From positions 62,001-126,000 of the forward strand of contig NZ_CAJF01000005.1 in the NCBI RefSeq assembly GCF_000304335.1: a stretch of 64,000 bases of DNA. Direction: 5' to 3'. The translations under genes were made by a program, and so were the position numbers. The stretch's first letter is position 1; each line of letters starts with the position of its first letter. Below, one piece after another: positions 23,939 to 32,942 of the stretch. A model generated the notes under the pieces. It was not told the DNA's origin and ran no database searches. It worked only from the letters and a program-made list of their open reading frames with translations. The stretch comes from Microbacterium yannicii PS01 (GTDB taxonomy: Bacteria; Actinomycetota; Actinomycetes; Actinomycetales; Microbacteriaceae).

Positions 23939-26772
23939 GATGCCTCTTTCTCGTTGAGTGTGTCGGCCAGCACTTCGAGGAGGTGCTGGTATGGCTGACC
24001 CGTGGCCCGGGTCATGCCGAGCTCGCAGGTTCGGTTGAGTGATGCGTGCGTCACGGCGGGTGCGGCCGCGACTGCCATCGCTTCCGGGCCCGTCGCCGAC
24101 GCAGTCAGCTCGGGATGTAGCATTCCGCGATCGCCCGCGAAGGCGCAGCATCCCCACTCCTCAGGGAGAAGCACCTCCTCAGCGGCAGCCGAAGCCACAC
24201 GCGTAAGTGCGTCGTTGATGCCCATGCGGGTCGAGGAGCACGTCGGATGGAGCGTGAGTGAAGCGACCCGCCCTCGTGCCGGCAGCCGGTCGAGCACGAC
24301 CTCGTCGACGAACTGAACGGCGTCGATGACGCGGATCCCGATGTCGCCTGCGGCTTCGAGGAGCACGTGCAACCCCTCGGTGCACGACGAGGCATCGCAG
24401 ACGACCGGAAGCTCACCCTCGCGAGTCGCCCGACGAAGGGATGCCGCAACCCGCTCCTTCATGACGCCATAGCCGTCGGTGAGGCCCTTGGACTTCCACG
24501 GCGTCCCGCAGCACAGCGACGGCAGATCGTCAGGCGTGACCAGCGCCACGTCCGCTCGGCGGCACAGATCCAAGAAGGACTCCGCCACCCCGCGTCCGCC
24601 GGGCACGGCAGGACCGAACATCGTCGTCGTACAGCTGGAGAAGTACACCGCTACCGCGTCCGGCTCTGAGAACACCCGTCGAGGCTCCCCTCCTGCCGGA
24701 AGATCGCCGGTGTACCTCGGTATGACGTCGTCTCCGACCACGGCTCGGACGATGACGGTGGTGGCTTCGGGAAGAGCCGGGGGGACGGCATCCGCTACCG
24801 TCAGTGCCATGCCGCCGACGCGACTGACGGCCTTCCAGTTCTTCGCGGCGAGTTTCCATCCGGCTTGCGCGACGGCGTTCTGGTTCTCGGTTCTCAGCCG
24901 CCGGACGAGGTCGCCGGTGTTGATGAGGACCGGGCACGCCGTTTGGCACATACCGTCGACGGCGCACGTCTGCACGCCGTCGTAGTCGTATTCCGATCGC
25001 AGCTGCTGTGCCAGCGCGGTGTCTCCGGCGGCGTCTGCTCGCGCCATCTCGCGTCGCAGCACGATGCGTTCGCGCGGGGTGAGGGTGATGTCCTTGCTGG
25101 GGCACACCGGTTCGCAGTATCCGCACTCGACGCACCGGTCGACCTCTTCTTCGACGGTGTGAACGATCTTCAGGTCGCGGATGTGGGCGGTCGGGTCGTC
25201 GGTGAGCAGCACGCCCGGGTTGAGCAGTCTTTCGGGGTCTATGAGGGTCTTGATCTCGCGCATGACGTCGTAGAGTTCGTCGCCATACTGGCGCTGGACG
25301 AAGGGCGCCATGATGCGTCCGGTGCCGTGCTCGGCCTTCAGCGTGCCGCCCTGGGAGAGCACGAGGTCGACCATCTCGTCGGTGAACGCCTCATATCGGA
25401 GCAGCGATCGCGGGTCGTCGAAGCGTTCGTTGAGCAGGAAGTGGATGTTGCCGTCCTTGGCGTGCCCGAAGATGACGCTGTCCTCGTAGCCGTGCTGCTC
25501 GAACAGTTCGATGAGGCGCGTGCAGGTGGCCAGCAACCGGTCCACCGGGACGGCGATGTCCTCCAGCAGTGCCGTCGTTCCCGAGGGGCGCGCGCCGGCG
25601 ACAGCGGTGAAGAGGCCCTTGCGGATGTGCCACAGCTGCGCACGAGTCACCGGGTCTGCGGTGAGAGCGGCGGGCCCCGTCAACGGCAGGGTGTTCAGGA
25701 GTGCGGAGGATCCGGCGACGAGGCGTTCCAACTCATCAACGCTTTCGCCCTGGTGCTCGACCAGAAGCGCCGCGTGGCCGTCCACATCGAGCGCGAGGAG
25801 CTCGGCGGTGGCATCCGGGTCTCGCTGGGCGACCCGCAGGCTGGTCGCATCGAGCAGCTCGATGGCGGCAAATCCGCAGTCGACGAGTGCGGGCAGTGCT
25901 GCGGTCGCGGCATCGAGCGTCGGAAAGATCAGCAGACCCGTCGCGACATGCGTCTTGAGCGCAACCGTGCGGAAGGTGGCTTCGGCGACGAACGCGAGTG
26001 TGCCCTCGCTTCCGACAAGCAGGCGCTCGAGTATATCTACGGGACGGTCGTAGTCGAGGAAGGAGTTGAGGCCGTAGCCCATCGTGTTCTTGATCGCGTA
26101 GACCCGCTGGATGGCGGCGACCGAGTCGCGGTTCCCGCGAACCCGGTCACGCAGGCGTCCGAGTCCCTCATAGATGAGAGGTTCGGCCGCTCGGAGGCGG
26201 TCGTCGGCATCGCCCCCGGAGGTGTCGATGACGGTGCCGGATGGCAGTACGAAGATCGAGGATGACAGGGTGCGGTAGGTGTTCGAGTGGGTGCCGCAGC
26301 ACATGCCGCTGGAGTTGTTCGCGACAACACCGCCGATGGTGCAGGCGATCTCGCTGGCCGGGTCGGGGCCCAGCTTGCGGCCGTGCCGAACGAGTCGCGT
26401 GTTGACGGCTCGGACGGTTGCGCCGGGACCGGTGCGGACGAGGTCGCCGCCCTCCCGCACGTGCACCGAGCGGAAATTCTTGCGCGTGTCGATGAGAACT
26501 CCGCCGGTTCCCGCCTGACCCGAAAGGCTGGTTCCGCCGGAGCGGAAGGTCACCGGAACACCGGCGCTGCGAGCTGCGCGCATCGTCGCCGCGACATCGT
26601 CGGCGTCGCGGGCGGTGACGACCGCCTGCGGGGTCAGAAGGTAGTGCGAGCCGTCGTGAGCGGCGGCGAGCCGGTCCGTGGCGCGCACCCCCACGACGAC
26701 GCCGGTCCCTTCGAGCTCGCGAAGCAGCAGAGGGTCGGGGGCGGCGAGTGTCGCGGTGTCAGTGGGACTCAC
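23935..26772 (-). CDS. FAD-binding/Fe-S oxidase of the D-lactate or glycolate dehydrogenase type
   Basis: The 945-residue protein starts at GTG 26772, overlapping the dehydratase gene by 14 bases. Order of domains: PCMH FAD-binding domain (about residues 50-260, with FRSGGTSLSGQAGTGG), FAD-oxidase C-terminal domain (about 270-530, ending GGTLKAEHGTGRIMAPF), two 4Fe-4S motifs (CVECGYCEPVCPS and CAVDGMCQTACP), and two CCG domains (LCCGTPWKSKG, WGCCAFAGDRG). This is the fused GlcD-GlcF/Dld layout that oxidises a 2-hydroxy acid and passes electrons to quinone. The lactate or glycolate released by the diketo-hydrolase pathway next door is a natural substrate. Stereospecificity cannot be read. Confidence 0.9.
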   Translation of the reverse strand: MSPTDTATLAAPDPLLLRELEGTGVVVGVRATDRLAAAHDGSHYLLTPQAVVTARDADDVAATMRAARSAGVPVTFRSGGTSLSGQAGTGGVLIDTRKNFRSVHVREGGDLVRTGPGATVRAVNTRLVRHGRKLGPDPASEIACTIGGVVANNSSGMCCGTHSNTYRTLSSSIFVLPSGTVIDTSGGDADDRLRAAEPLIYEGLGRLRDRVRGNRDSVAAIQRVYAIKNTMGYGLNSFLDYDRPVDILERLLVGSEGTLAFVAEATFRTVALKTHVATGLLIFPTLDAATAALPALVDCGFAAIELLDATSLRVAQRDPDATAELLALDVDGHAALLVEHQGESVDELERLVAGSSALLNTLPLTGPAALTADPVTRAQLWHIRKGLFTAVAGARPSGTTALLEDIAVPVDRLLATCTRLIELFEQHGYEDSVIFGHAKDGNIHFLLNERFDDPRSLLRYEAFTDEMVDLVLSQGGTLKAEHGTGRIMAPFVQRQYGDELYDVMREIKTLIDPERLLNPGVLLTDDPTAHIRDLKIVHTVEEEVDRCVECGYCEPVCPSKDITLTPRERIVLRREMARADAAGDTALAQQLRSEYDYDGVQTCAVDGMCQTACPVLINTGDLVRRLRTENQNAVAQAGWKLAAKNWKAVSRVGGMALTVADAVPPALPEATTVIVRAVVGDDVIPRYTGDLPAGGEPRRVFSEPDAVAVYFSSCTTTMFGPAVPGGRGVAESFLDLCRRADVALVTPDDLPSLCCGTPWKSKGLTDGYGVMKERVAASLRRATREGELPVVCDASSCTEGLHVLLEAAGDIGIRVIDAVQFVDEVVLDRLPARGRVASLTLHPTCSSTRMGINDALTRVASAAAEEVLLPEEWGCCAFAGDRGMLHPELTASATGPEAMAVAAAPAVTHASLNRTCELGMTRATGQPYQHLLEVLADTLNEKEAS

Positions 26773-28477
26773 GTGAGACCTTCGCTCCGGTGGATCCCAC
26801 GAGGAAGTCGAGGTCTGCTCCGGTGTCGGCCTGCATGACGTGATCAACGTACAGGCGCTCCCAGCCGCGTCTCGGGTTCGCGAAGCCTTCCACGGTCGCA
26901 TCGCTGATGCCGCGCGCGGCGAACTCGTCCGACGGGACCTCGACGTCCAGGCGACGGTTGCGAACGTCGAGGCTGATCATGTCGCCCGTCTGTACTCGCC
27001 CAAGAGGCCCGCCCGCGGCGGCCTCGGGCGTCACGTGCAGGATCACGGTGCCGTACGCCGTGCCCGACATCCGTCCGTCGCAGATCCGCACCATGTCCCG
27101 CACGCCCTTCTCGAGCAGCTTCTTCGGCAGCGGCATGTTCGACACCTCCGGCATTCCGGGATACCCCATCGGTCCGCAGCCGCGGAGGATCATCACGGAG
27201 TTCTCGTCGATGTCCAGGTCGGGGTCGTCAATGCGGGCATGGAAGTCCTCGATGGAGTCGAACACCACGGCGGGGCCGCGGTGTTTCAGCAGGTGGGGCG
27301 AAGCGGCGGCGGGCTTGATGATCGCGCCGCCGGGGGCGAGCGAGCCGCGCAGCACACTGATGCCCGCTGCGGGGATGAGCGGTGCGGAACGCGGCGTGAT
27401 GACGTCGGCGTCCCAGATCTGCGCGTCGTCGAGGTAGTCGACGAGCGGGCGGCCGGTGATGGTGAGCGCGCTGGGATCGAGCAGATCTCTCACTTCGCGG
27501 AGGACCGCGAGGAAGCCGCCGGCCCGGTAGAGGTCGTCCATCAGGTAGCGGCCCGCCGGCTGCAGATTGACAAGCAGCGGCACCTCCGCCCCGATGCGGT
27601 CGAAGTCGTCGATGGTCAGTTCGATGCCGAGCCGGCCGGCGATGGCGAGCAGGTGCACGACCGCGTTGGTGGAGCCGCCGATCGCGGCCAGCGCGACGAT
27701 GGCGTTGTGGAAGTTCGCCTTCGTGAGGAACGTGGACGGGCGCCGGTCGGCTGCGACGAGTTCCACCGCGAGGCGACCGGTCTGGTGCGACGCTTCCAGC
27801 AGCCTGCTGTCGGGTGCGGGTGTTCCCGCCAGGCCGGGGACGATCGTTCCCAGAGCCTCGGCGACGAGCGCCATCGTGGAGGCAGTCCCCATCGTGTTGC
27901 AATGCCCCTTGGACCGGATCATCGACGACTCGGACTTCTCGAACAGCGCTTCACTGAGCGTTCCCGCGCGTACTTCTTCGCTCAGCCGCCAGACGTCGGT
28001 TCCGCAGCCGAGCGCTTCGCCGCGGAAGTGACCGGTGAGCATCGGGCCGCCCGGGATCACGACGGCGGGAAGATCGACGGATGCCGCGGCCATCAGCAGC
28101 GCCGGAATCGTCTTGTCACATCCGCCGAGAAGGACAACGCCGTCGATGGGGTTGGCGCGAAGCATCTCCTCCGTGGCCATCGCCATCATGTTGCGCCACA
28201 GCATCGCGGTAGGCCGGACCTGGGTCTCACCGAGCGAGACGACCGGCAGGTTCAGTGGAATCCCGCCCGCCTCGTAGATGCCGTTCTTGACCGACTGCGC
28301 GACCTCGTCGAGGTGGGCATTGCAGGGGGTGAGGTCCGACGCGGTATTGGCGATGGCGATCTGCGGGCGACCGCGAAAAGCGCTGTCGGGGAGTCCACGC
28401 CGCATCCACGCACGGTGGATATAGGCGTTCCGGCCATCTCCCGAGTACCACTCCGAGCTCCTGAGGTCGGACGCCAT
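26759..28477 (-). CDS. IlvD/EDD-family sugar-acid dehydratase
   Basis: The 572-residue protein has the Fe-S cysteines of the IlvD/EDD family: LTPCNAH, GGCDKTIPA and KGHCNTMGTAS, plus the C-terminal CDGRMSGTAYGTVILHV. Sequence style (RSSEWYSGDGRNAYIHRAWM at the start) is that of the sugar-acid dehydratase branch (L-arabonate, D-xylonate, L-fuconate type), not of dihydroxy-acid dehydratase. It removes water from an aldonate to give a 2-keto-3-deoxy acid. It is the first gene of the reverse arm, divergent from the SMP-30 lactonase, with a shared 88-base control region. Confidence 0.9.
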   Translation of the reverse strand: MASDLRSSEWYSGDGRNAYIHRAWMRRGLPDSAFRGRPQIAIANTASDLTPCNAHLDEVAQSVKNGIYEAGGIPLNLPVVSLGETQVRPTAMLWRNMMAMATEEMLRANPIDGVVLLGGCDKTIPALLMAAASVDLPAVVIPGGPMLTGHFRGEALGCGTDVWRLSEEVRAGTLSEALFEKSESSMIRSKGHCNTMGTASTMALVAEALGTIVPGLAGTPAPDSRLLEASHQTGRLAVELVAADRRPSTFLTKANFHNAIVALAAIGGSTNAVVHLLAIAGRLGIELTIDDFDRIGAEVPLLVNLQPAGRYLMDDLYRAGGFLAVLREVRDLLDPSALTITGRPLVDYLDDAQIWDADVITPRSAPLIPAAGISVLRGSLAPGGAIIKPAAASPHLLKHRGPAVVFDSIEDFHARIDDPDLDIDENSVMILRGCGPMGYPGMPEVSNMPLPKKLLEKGVRDMVRICDGRMSGTAYGTVILHVTPEAAAGGPLGRVQTGDMISLDVRNRRLDVEVPSDEFAARGISDATVEGFANPRRGWERLYVDHVMQADTGADLDFLVGSTGAKVSRESH

Positions 28478-28497
28478 CGTTTACCAACTTTCGGAAA

Positions 28498-28516
28498 TTG
28501 CGTCTGATTGACGGAA
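28498..28516. promoter_or_regulatory. Operator-like inverted repeat between the two pathway arms
   Basis: TTGCGTC-TGATT-GACGGAA is an imperfect palindrome (6 of 7 arm positions match) in the middle of the divergent region between the dehydratase and lactonase genes. A TATAGT at 28523-28528 may be a -10 for the lactonase arm. The IclR protein at 32036-32824 is a candidate ligand-responsive regulator of this site. Confidence 0.45.
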
Positions 28517-28565
28517 TATGACTATAGTAGCGGCGTCAGCACGCCGTCCGTCGAAGGGGATGAAG

Positions 28566-29477
28566 ATGACCATCACGGATGCCGTCATCCTTGCCAACCC
28601 CATCACGTGCGAGTTGGGCGAGGGCCCGGTGTGGGACCCCATCCGGGAAGCGGTGCTGTGGGTCGACATCCGGCGCGGCCTCGTGTTCTCCGGACGTCTC
28701 GACGCACACGGACGGATCAGCGACGTCGAGCACGTGCCGTTCCCCGGGACGGTCGGCGCCGTCGCGGTCGCCGAGGACGGATCTTGGATCGTCGCCGCCG
28801 CGAAGACCTTGCTCGTCCACCCCGCCACGGGGTCGACCCGGGGGCTAGCCCGGGTCATTCCCGGGGGCGAGCCCCGACGGACCAATGACGGGAAGCCGGA
28901 TCCGGCCGGACGCTTCCTCATCGGAACGCTCTCCCTCGGCGACGACTCGCAGAACGAAGTCTTGGTCCGCCTCGAGCGAGACGGTTCACTGACGACCATC
29001 GACGACGACCTCACCCTCTCCAACGGGCTGGCGTGGAGTCCGGACGGTTCCGTCCTGTACTCGGTGGACACGCTACGGCGCGTCGTCTTCGCCAGGTCCT
29101 ACGACATGGTGACAGGAGCGACGGGCGAGCGGCGGGCGCTGATCGAGTTCGCCGAGGGCTTCCCAGACGGCATGTGCAGCGACGAGGACGGCCACCTTTG
29201 GATCGCGATGTGGGGGCTGGGCGAGGTGCGCCGCTACACGCCCGACGGCGAGCATCAGCGCACGATCCGAGTCCCCGCTCCGCACGTATCGAGCGTCGCC
29301 TTCGCGGGCCCGGACCCCGAGACCCTCGTCATCACCACCGCGACGCAAGACCTGACCGACGAGCAGCTTGCGGCGTACCCGCTGTCGGGAAAGCTGTTCA
29401 GCACGCAGCCCGGCGTTCGCGGACTGCCCGTGCCGCTGTGGAGCGGCGTGCCCGAGAAGCAGAAGGAGACCCCATGA
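28566..29477 (+). CDS. SMP-30/gluconolactonase-family sugar lactonase
   Basis: The 303-residue beta-propeller protein has the family motifs CELGEGPVWDP near the N-terminus (metal-binding Glu), NDGKPDPAGRFLIGT in the middle (Asn and Asp ligands) and LSNGLAWSPDG. It hydrolyses an aldono-lactone to the aldonate consumed by the dehydratase. AAGGGG at 28554-28559 fits ATG 28566; ATG 28560 is an alternative. It is the first of four genes linked by ATGA overlaps. Confidence 0.9.
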   Translation: MTITDAVILANPITCELGEGPVWDPIREAVLWVDIRRGLVFSGRLDAHGRISDVEHVPFPGTVGAVAVAEDGSWIVAAAKTLLVHPATGSTRGLARVIPGGEPRRTNDGKPDPAGRFLIGTLSLGDDSQNEVLVRLERDGSLTTIDDDLTLSNGLAWSPDGSVLYSVDTLRRVVFARSYDMVTGATGERRALIEFAEGFPDGMCSDEDGHLWIAMWGLGEVRRYTPDGEHQRTIRVPAPHVSSVAFAGPDPETLVITTATQDLTDEQLAAYPLSGKLFSTQPGVRGLPVPLWSGVPEKQKETP

Positions 29478-30334
29478 AGCTCGCTCGCATCGGAGCCCTC
29501 GGCGAAGAGAAGCCCGCCGCGTTCCTCACCGACGACACTTACGTCGATCTCTCTGACGTCGTCCCGGACTTCGACGAGGCGTTCTTCGCCGGCGGCGGAA
29601 TCGAACGGATTCGACCCCTCGTGTCCGAGCGGGCCGAGGTGGGTGCGACCCAGCTGCTCCTCGGTCAGCGAATCGGTGCGCCGATCGCCCGCCCGCACCA
29701 GATCATCTGCGTCGGCCTCAACTACAGCGACCACGCGGCCGAGACCGGGCAAGCGGTCCCCGACGAGCCGATCCTGTTCACCAAGTCGCCGAACACGCTC
29801 ATCGGACCCAACGACGATGTCCGCATCCCGCGCGGGTCGACCAAGCCCGACTGGGAGGTCGAGCTCGGCATCGTCATCGGGCAGCGTGCGAGCTACCTGG
29901 AAACGCCCGAACACGCACGTGAGCACATCGCGGGGTGGGTCGTCGTCAACGACGTCAGCGAACGCGCGTTTCAGCTCGAGCGCGGCGGACAGTGGCTCAA
30001 GGGCAAGTCCGCCGAGACCTTCAACCCGGTCGGTCCCTGGCTGGTCACTCCGGACGAGGTGCCCGACGTCCTCGACCTCGGAATGCGACTGGACGTCAAC
30101 GGCGTCCGCCGTCAGGACGGCTCCACGTCGACGATGATCTTCGACCCGTTCTTCATCGTGCACTACATCAGTCAGTTCCTGGTGCTCGAGCCCGGCGACC
30201 TCATCAACACCGGAACTCCCCCTGGCGTGGGCATGGGCTTCCGACCGCCGGTCTGGCTGCAGCCCGGCGATGTCATGGAGCTCGAGATCGACGCACTCGG
30301 GTCCCAGCGCCAGACGGTCCTCGCACCGCGATGA
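29474..30334 (+). CDS. FAH-family hydrolase, likely 2,4-diketo-3-deoxy-sugar-acid hydrolase
   Basis: The 286-residue protein has the fumarylacetoacetate hydrolase core: ICVGLNYSDHAAETG, PILFTKSPNTLIGPND, DWEVELGIVIG with the metal-binding glutamates, NDVSERAFQ, and the C-terminal INTGTPPGVGMGF. In this gene neighbourhood it is best explained as the C-C hydrolase of the diketo-hydrolase pathway, splitting 2,4-diketo-3-deoxy-L-rhamnonate or -fuconate to pyruvate and lactate, or the pentose analogue to pyruvate and glycolate. Start overlaps the lactonase stop (ATGA). Confidence 0.88.
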   Translation: MKLARIGALGEEKPAAFLTDDTYVDLSDVVPDFDEAFFAGGGIERIRPLVSERAEVGATQLLLGQRIGAPIARPHQIICVGLNYSDHAAETGQAVPDEPILFTKSPNTLIGPNDDVRIPRGSTKPDWEVELGIVIGQRASYLETPEHAREHIAGWVVVNDVSERAFQLERGGQWLKGKSAETFNPVGPWLVTPDEVPDVLDLGMRLDVNGVRRQDGSTSTMIFDPFFIVHYISQFLVLEPGDLINTGTPPGVGMGFRPPVWLQPGDVMELEIDALGSQRQTVLAPR

Positions 30335-31371
30335 GGGCCTTCGTCATCACCGGCCCGGGTGAGGCCGCTGTTCAGGAGGTCGAACCACCCACCGCATCCG
30401 CCGGGGAGGTGATCGTCGATGTCGCTCGTGCCGGCATCTGCGGCACCGACATCGAGTTCTACACCGGCGAGATGCAGTACCTCCACGACGGCTTTGCCGA
30501 GTATCCGGTGCGGATCGGACACGAATGGATGGGGACGGTCTCGGCCGTCGGCGCCGGCGTCGATCCCGCCTGGATGGGCCGCCGCGTCACCGGCGACACG
30601 ATGCTCGGGTGTCAGAAGTGCGAGCGATGCCGCGCGGGATTCCACCACGTGTGTCAGTTCCGCGATGAGCTCGGGGTCCGTAACGGTCGCCCCGGCGCCC
30701 TCGCCGAGCAGGTCGCCGTTCCCGCGTGGTCGCTGCATCCGCTTCCCGACACCGTCGACGACGCGGCCGGCGCAATGGTCGAGCCCGGCGGCAATGCCTG
30801 GCGATCGGTGGATGCCGCAGGCCTGAAGCCCGGCGACCGTGCCCTCATTCTGGGGCCCGGCACCATCGGACTGCTCTGCGCGCTCTTCGCCCGCGCTATC
30901 GGCGCCGAGGTTCATCTCCTCGGCCGAGCTGGCCGATCGCTGGAGTTCGCCAAGACGTTCGCGTTCGACGGCGTGTGGACCGAGGACGACCTCCCCGACC
31001 TCGCGTGGCACGCGGTCATCGACGCCTCCAACGCCCCGCACCTGCCGGCGAAGGCCCTCGAACTCGTCGAGCCGGGCCGTCGGATCGTGCACGTCGGGCT
31101 CGCCGGAAGCCCCAGCCTCATCGACACCCGGATGCTCGCGCTCGGCGACGTTACCGCGGTGGGCATCCTCGGCGCCTCTGCCGGGCTCGACCCGACGATC
31201 GCCGCGTACGCCGACGGCACCGTCGACCCCAACCCCCTCATCGCGGCCACAGTCGGGCTCGAGGACCTCGCCGGCGTCCTCGCCGGCTCGCGCCCTGTTG
31301 GTGCGGGGGCCGGACCCAAGATCCACGTCGAGATCACACGACACACATCGTCCGAACAGGAGCCATCATGA
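30331..31371 (+). CDS. Zinc-dependent alcohol/sugar dehydrogenase (MDR family)
   Basis: The 346-residue medium-chain dehydrogenase has the catalytic zinc ligands Cys in GICGTDIEFY and His-Glu in RIGHEWMG, the structural zinc cysteines in MLGCQKCERCRAGFHHVC, and the cofactor motif LILGPGTIGLLCAL. Substrates in this family include polyols and aldoses. Within the cluster it may be the sugar 1-dehydrogenase that starts the pathway or a 2-keto-3-deoxy acid dehydrogenase. ATGA overlap with the hydrolase gene before it. Confidence 0.88.
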   Translation: MRAFVITGPGEAAVQEVEPPTASAGEVIVDVARAGICGTDIEFYTGEMQYLHDGFAEYPVRIGHEWMGTVSAVGAGVDPAWMGRRVTGDTMLGCQKCERCRAGFHHVCQFRDELGVRNGRPGALAEQVAVPAWSLHPLPDTVDDAAGAMVEPGGNAWRSVDAAGLKPGDRALILGPGTIGLLCALFARAIGAEVHLLGRAGRSLEFAKTFAFDGVWTEDDLPDLAWHAVIDASNAPHLPAKALELVEPGRRIVHVGLAGSPSLIDTRMLALGDVTAVGILGASAGLDPTIAAYADGTVDPNPLIAATVGLEDLAGVLAGSRPVGAGAGPKIHVEITRHTSSEQEPS

Positions 31372-32042
31372 AACGCGCACTCGTCACCGGAGGCGCCCGC
31401 GGCCTCGGCGCCGCCACCGCCGCCCGACTCCGCGCCGACGGCATCAAGGTCATCAGGGTCGACCGCGCCGGCGACATCGACGAACTGGTCGACATCACCG
31501 ACGAGGTCGCGGTCGCCGACCTCGCGTCCCGGGTGGGACCGGTCGACATCCTTATCAATTCGGCCGGCATCGTCGGGCCGAACATGCCGCTCGTCGAGAC
31601 GACATCGGCGGACTGGCGCGCCACGTTCGACGTGAACGTGCTCGGAACGGTAGCGCTTATGCGCGCCTTCATCCCAGGAATGGTCGAGCGGGGGTGGGGC
31701 CGCATCGTCAACTTCGCCAGCATGGCCGGCAAGGACGGCAACCCCAATCTCGCGGTCTACTCCGCATCCAAGGCCGCGGTCATCGCGCTCACCAAGTCGG
31801 CCGGCAAGGAGCTGGCCACAACTGGCGTTCTGGTGAACGCGATCGCTCCGGCCGTGATCGCCACGCCCATGAACGACGCGACCGCGCCGGAGGTGCTGGC
31901 ACACATCACCAGCCTCATCCCGATGAAGCGCGTGGGGGAAGCCGCCGAGGTCGCGGAGCTGGTGGCGTGGCTCGCGTCAGAGAAGGTGAGCTTCTCAACC
32001 GGGGCGGTCTACGACATCAGCGGCGGCCGGGCGACCTACTGA
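31368..32042 (+). CDS. SDR-family oxidoreductase, candidate 2-keto-3-deoxy-sugar-acid 4-dehydrogenase
   Basis: The 224-residue SDR is compact: VTGGARGLGAATAARL (residues 6-21), NSAGIVG, NFASMAGKDGN with catalytic Ser, and YSASKAAVIAL with Tyr and Lys. Together with a FAH hydrolase, an SDR that oxidises C4 of the 2-keto-3-deoxy acid is required by the diketo-hydrolase route, and this is the best candidate because it shares the operon. ATGA overlap with the preceding gene. Its last 7 bases overlap the end of the convergent iclR-type gene. Confidence 0.88.
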   Translation: MKRALVTGGARGLGAATAARLRADGIKVIRVDRAGDIDELVDITDEVAVADLASRVGPVDILINSAGIVGPNMPLVETTSADWRATFDVNVLGTVALMRAFIPGMVERGWGRIVNFASMAGKDGNPNLAVYSASKAAVIALTKSAGKELATTGVLVNAIAPAVIATPMNDATAPEVLAHITSLIPMKRVGEAAEVAELVAWLASEKVSFSTGAVYDISGGRATY

Positions 32043-32824
32043 ACCTGGGTTGCTCTCTCACCCCGAACGATTGCCTGGATCGTGGGGACCTGCTCGATGA
32101 GCTCCAGCAGCGGGATCCGGAAAGCGAGAGCACTGACGCTGACTGCCCCCGTCGAAGGCGTGCGGTCGTCCGATTGTGCGGGCACGGCGACGCAGTTCAC
32201 GCCGACCTCGTTCTCCTGATCGTCGACCGCGTACCCGCGTTCCTTCGACAGCTGCACCTCGTCCCACAGCCTGGCCAGATCGGTGATGGTGTGCGGTGTG
32301 CGCTGCTCGAGCGGCTCTTCACCGAGCAGGTCGCGAAGTTCCCCGCGGTCGGCCACGCCATAGCCGAGCAGTAGCTTGCCCACGGCGGTCCGGTACGCCG
32401 GATTGCGTCCACCGATCACCGATGTCAACCGCACCGCTCCGCCCGGCGGGTCCGTCTTCGCGCGGTAGACGACCTCCGAACCGTCGAGCACCGCATAGTG
32501 CGCCGTCTCTCCGAATCGGGCGGACAGTTGCTCCAGGATCGGCATCATCCGAGCCGCTTCCGGCCGCTCGCCGAAGTTGTAGAAGGCGAGGCGGAAGAAC
32601 TCGTCGCCGAGCATGTACATCCCGCGCCCGATCTGCGACGCCAGTCCAGCCTTCCGCAGGGAGACGAGAGCCCGGTGCACCGTTGACTTCGGGCTCCGCA
32701 TCGCCGCGGCGAGCTCGTCCAGACTCACCCCACGCGGATGATCCGCCAGCTCGATCAGAACAGCGAGGACCCGGTCTGCTCCCACCACACGCGCGTCGTC
32801 GGTTCCGGCATCCGTTGCCACCAC
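32036..32824 (-). CDS. IclR-family transcriptional regulator
   Basis: The protein has an N-terminal winged helix (VLIELADHPRGVSLDELAAA, MRSPKSTVHRALVSLRKAGL) and a C-terminal IclR effector domain (YRTAVGKLLLGYG, YAVDDQENEVGVNCVAVP). I start at GTG 32824 because GGGAGGA at 32831-32837 is 6 bases upstream and a -10-like TAGAAT (32858-32853) overlaps the more upstream ATG 32854. The result is 262 residues. IclR proteins sense sugar-acid or aromatic intermediates and mostly repress. It converges on the pathway operon and likely controls it. The annotated start may be given as 32854 by others. Confidence 0.9.
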   Translation of the reverse strand: MVATDAGTDDARVVGADRVLAVLIELADHPRGVSLDELAAAMRSPKSTVHRALVSLRKAGLASQIGRGMYMLGDEFFRLAFYNFGERPEAARMMPILEQLSARFGETAHYAVLDGSEVVYRAKTDPPGGAVRLTSVIGGRNPAYRTAVGKLLLGYGVADRGELRDLLGEEPLEQRTPHTITDLARLWDEVQLSKERGYAVDDQENEVGVNCVAVPAQSDDRTPSTGAVSVSALAFRIPLLELIEQVPTIQAIVRGERATQVQ

Positions 32825-32942
32825 AGGGGGTCCTCCCGATCCGAATACCGGCATTCTAATCCGACAGACAGAAAAGAGCGTTCAGCCGGGAATACCGCGC
32901 CGCGGAAGCGGAGCCACCACGCGCTCAGACCCACCGGGACGC

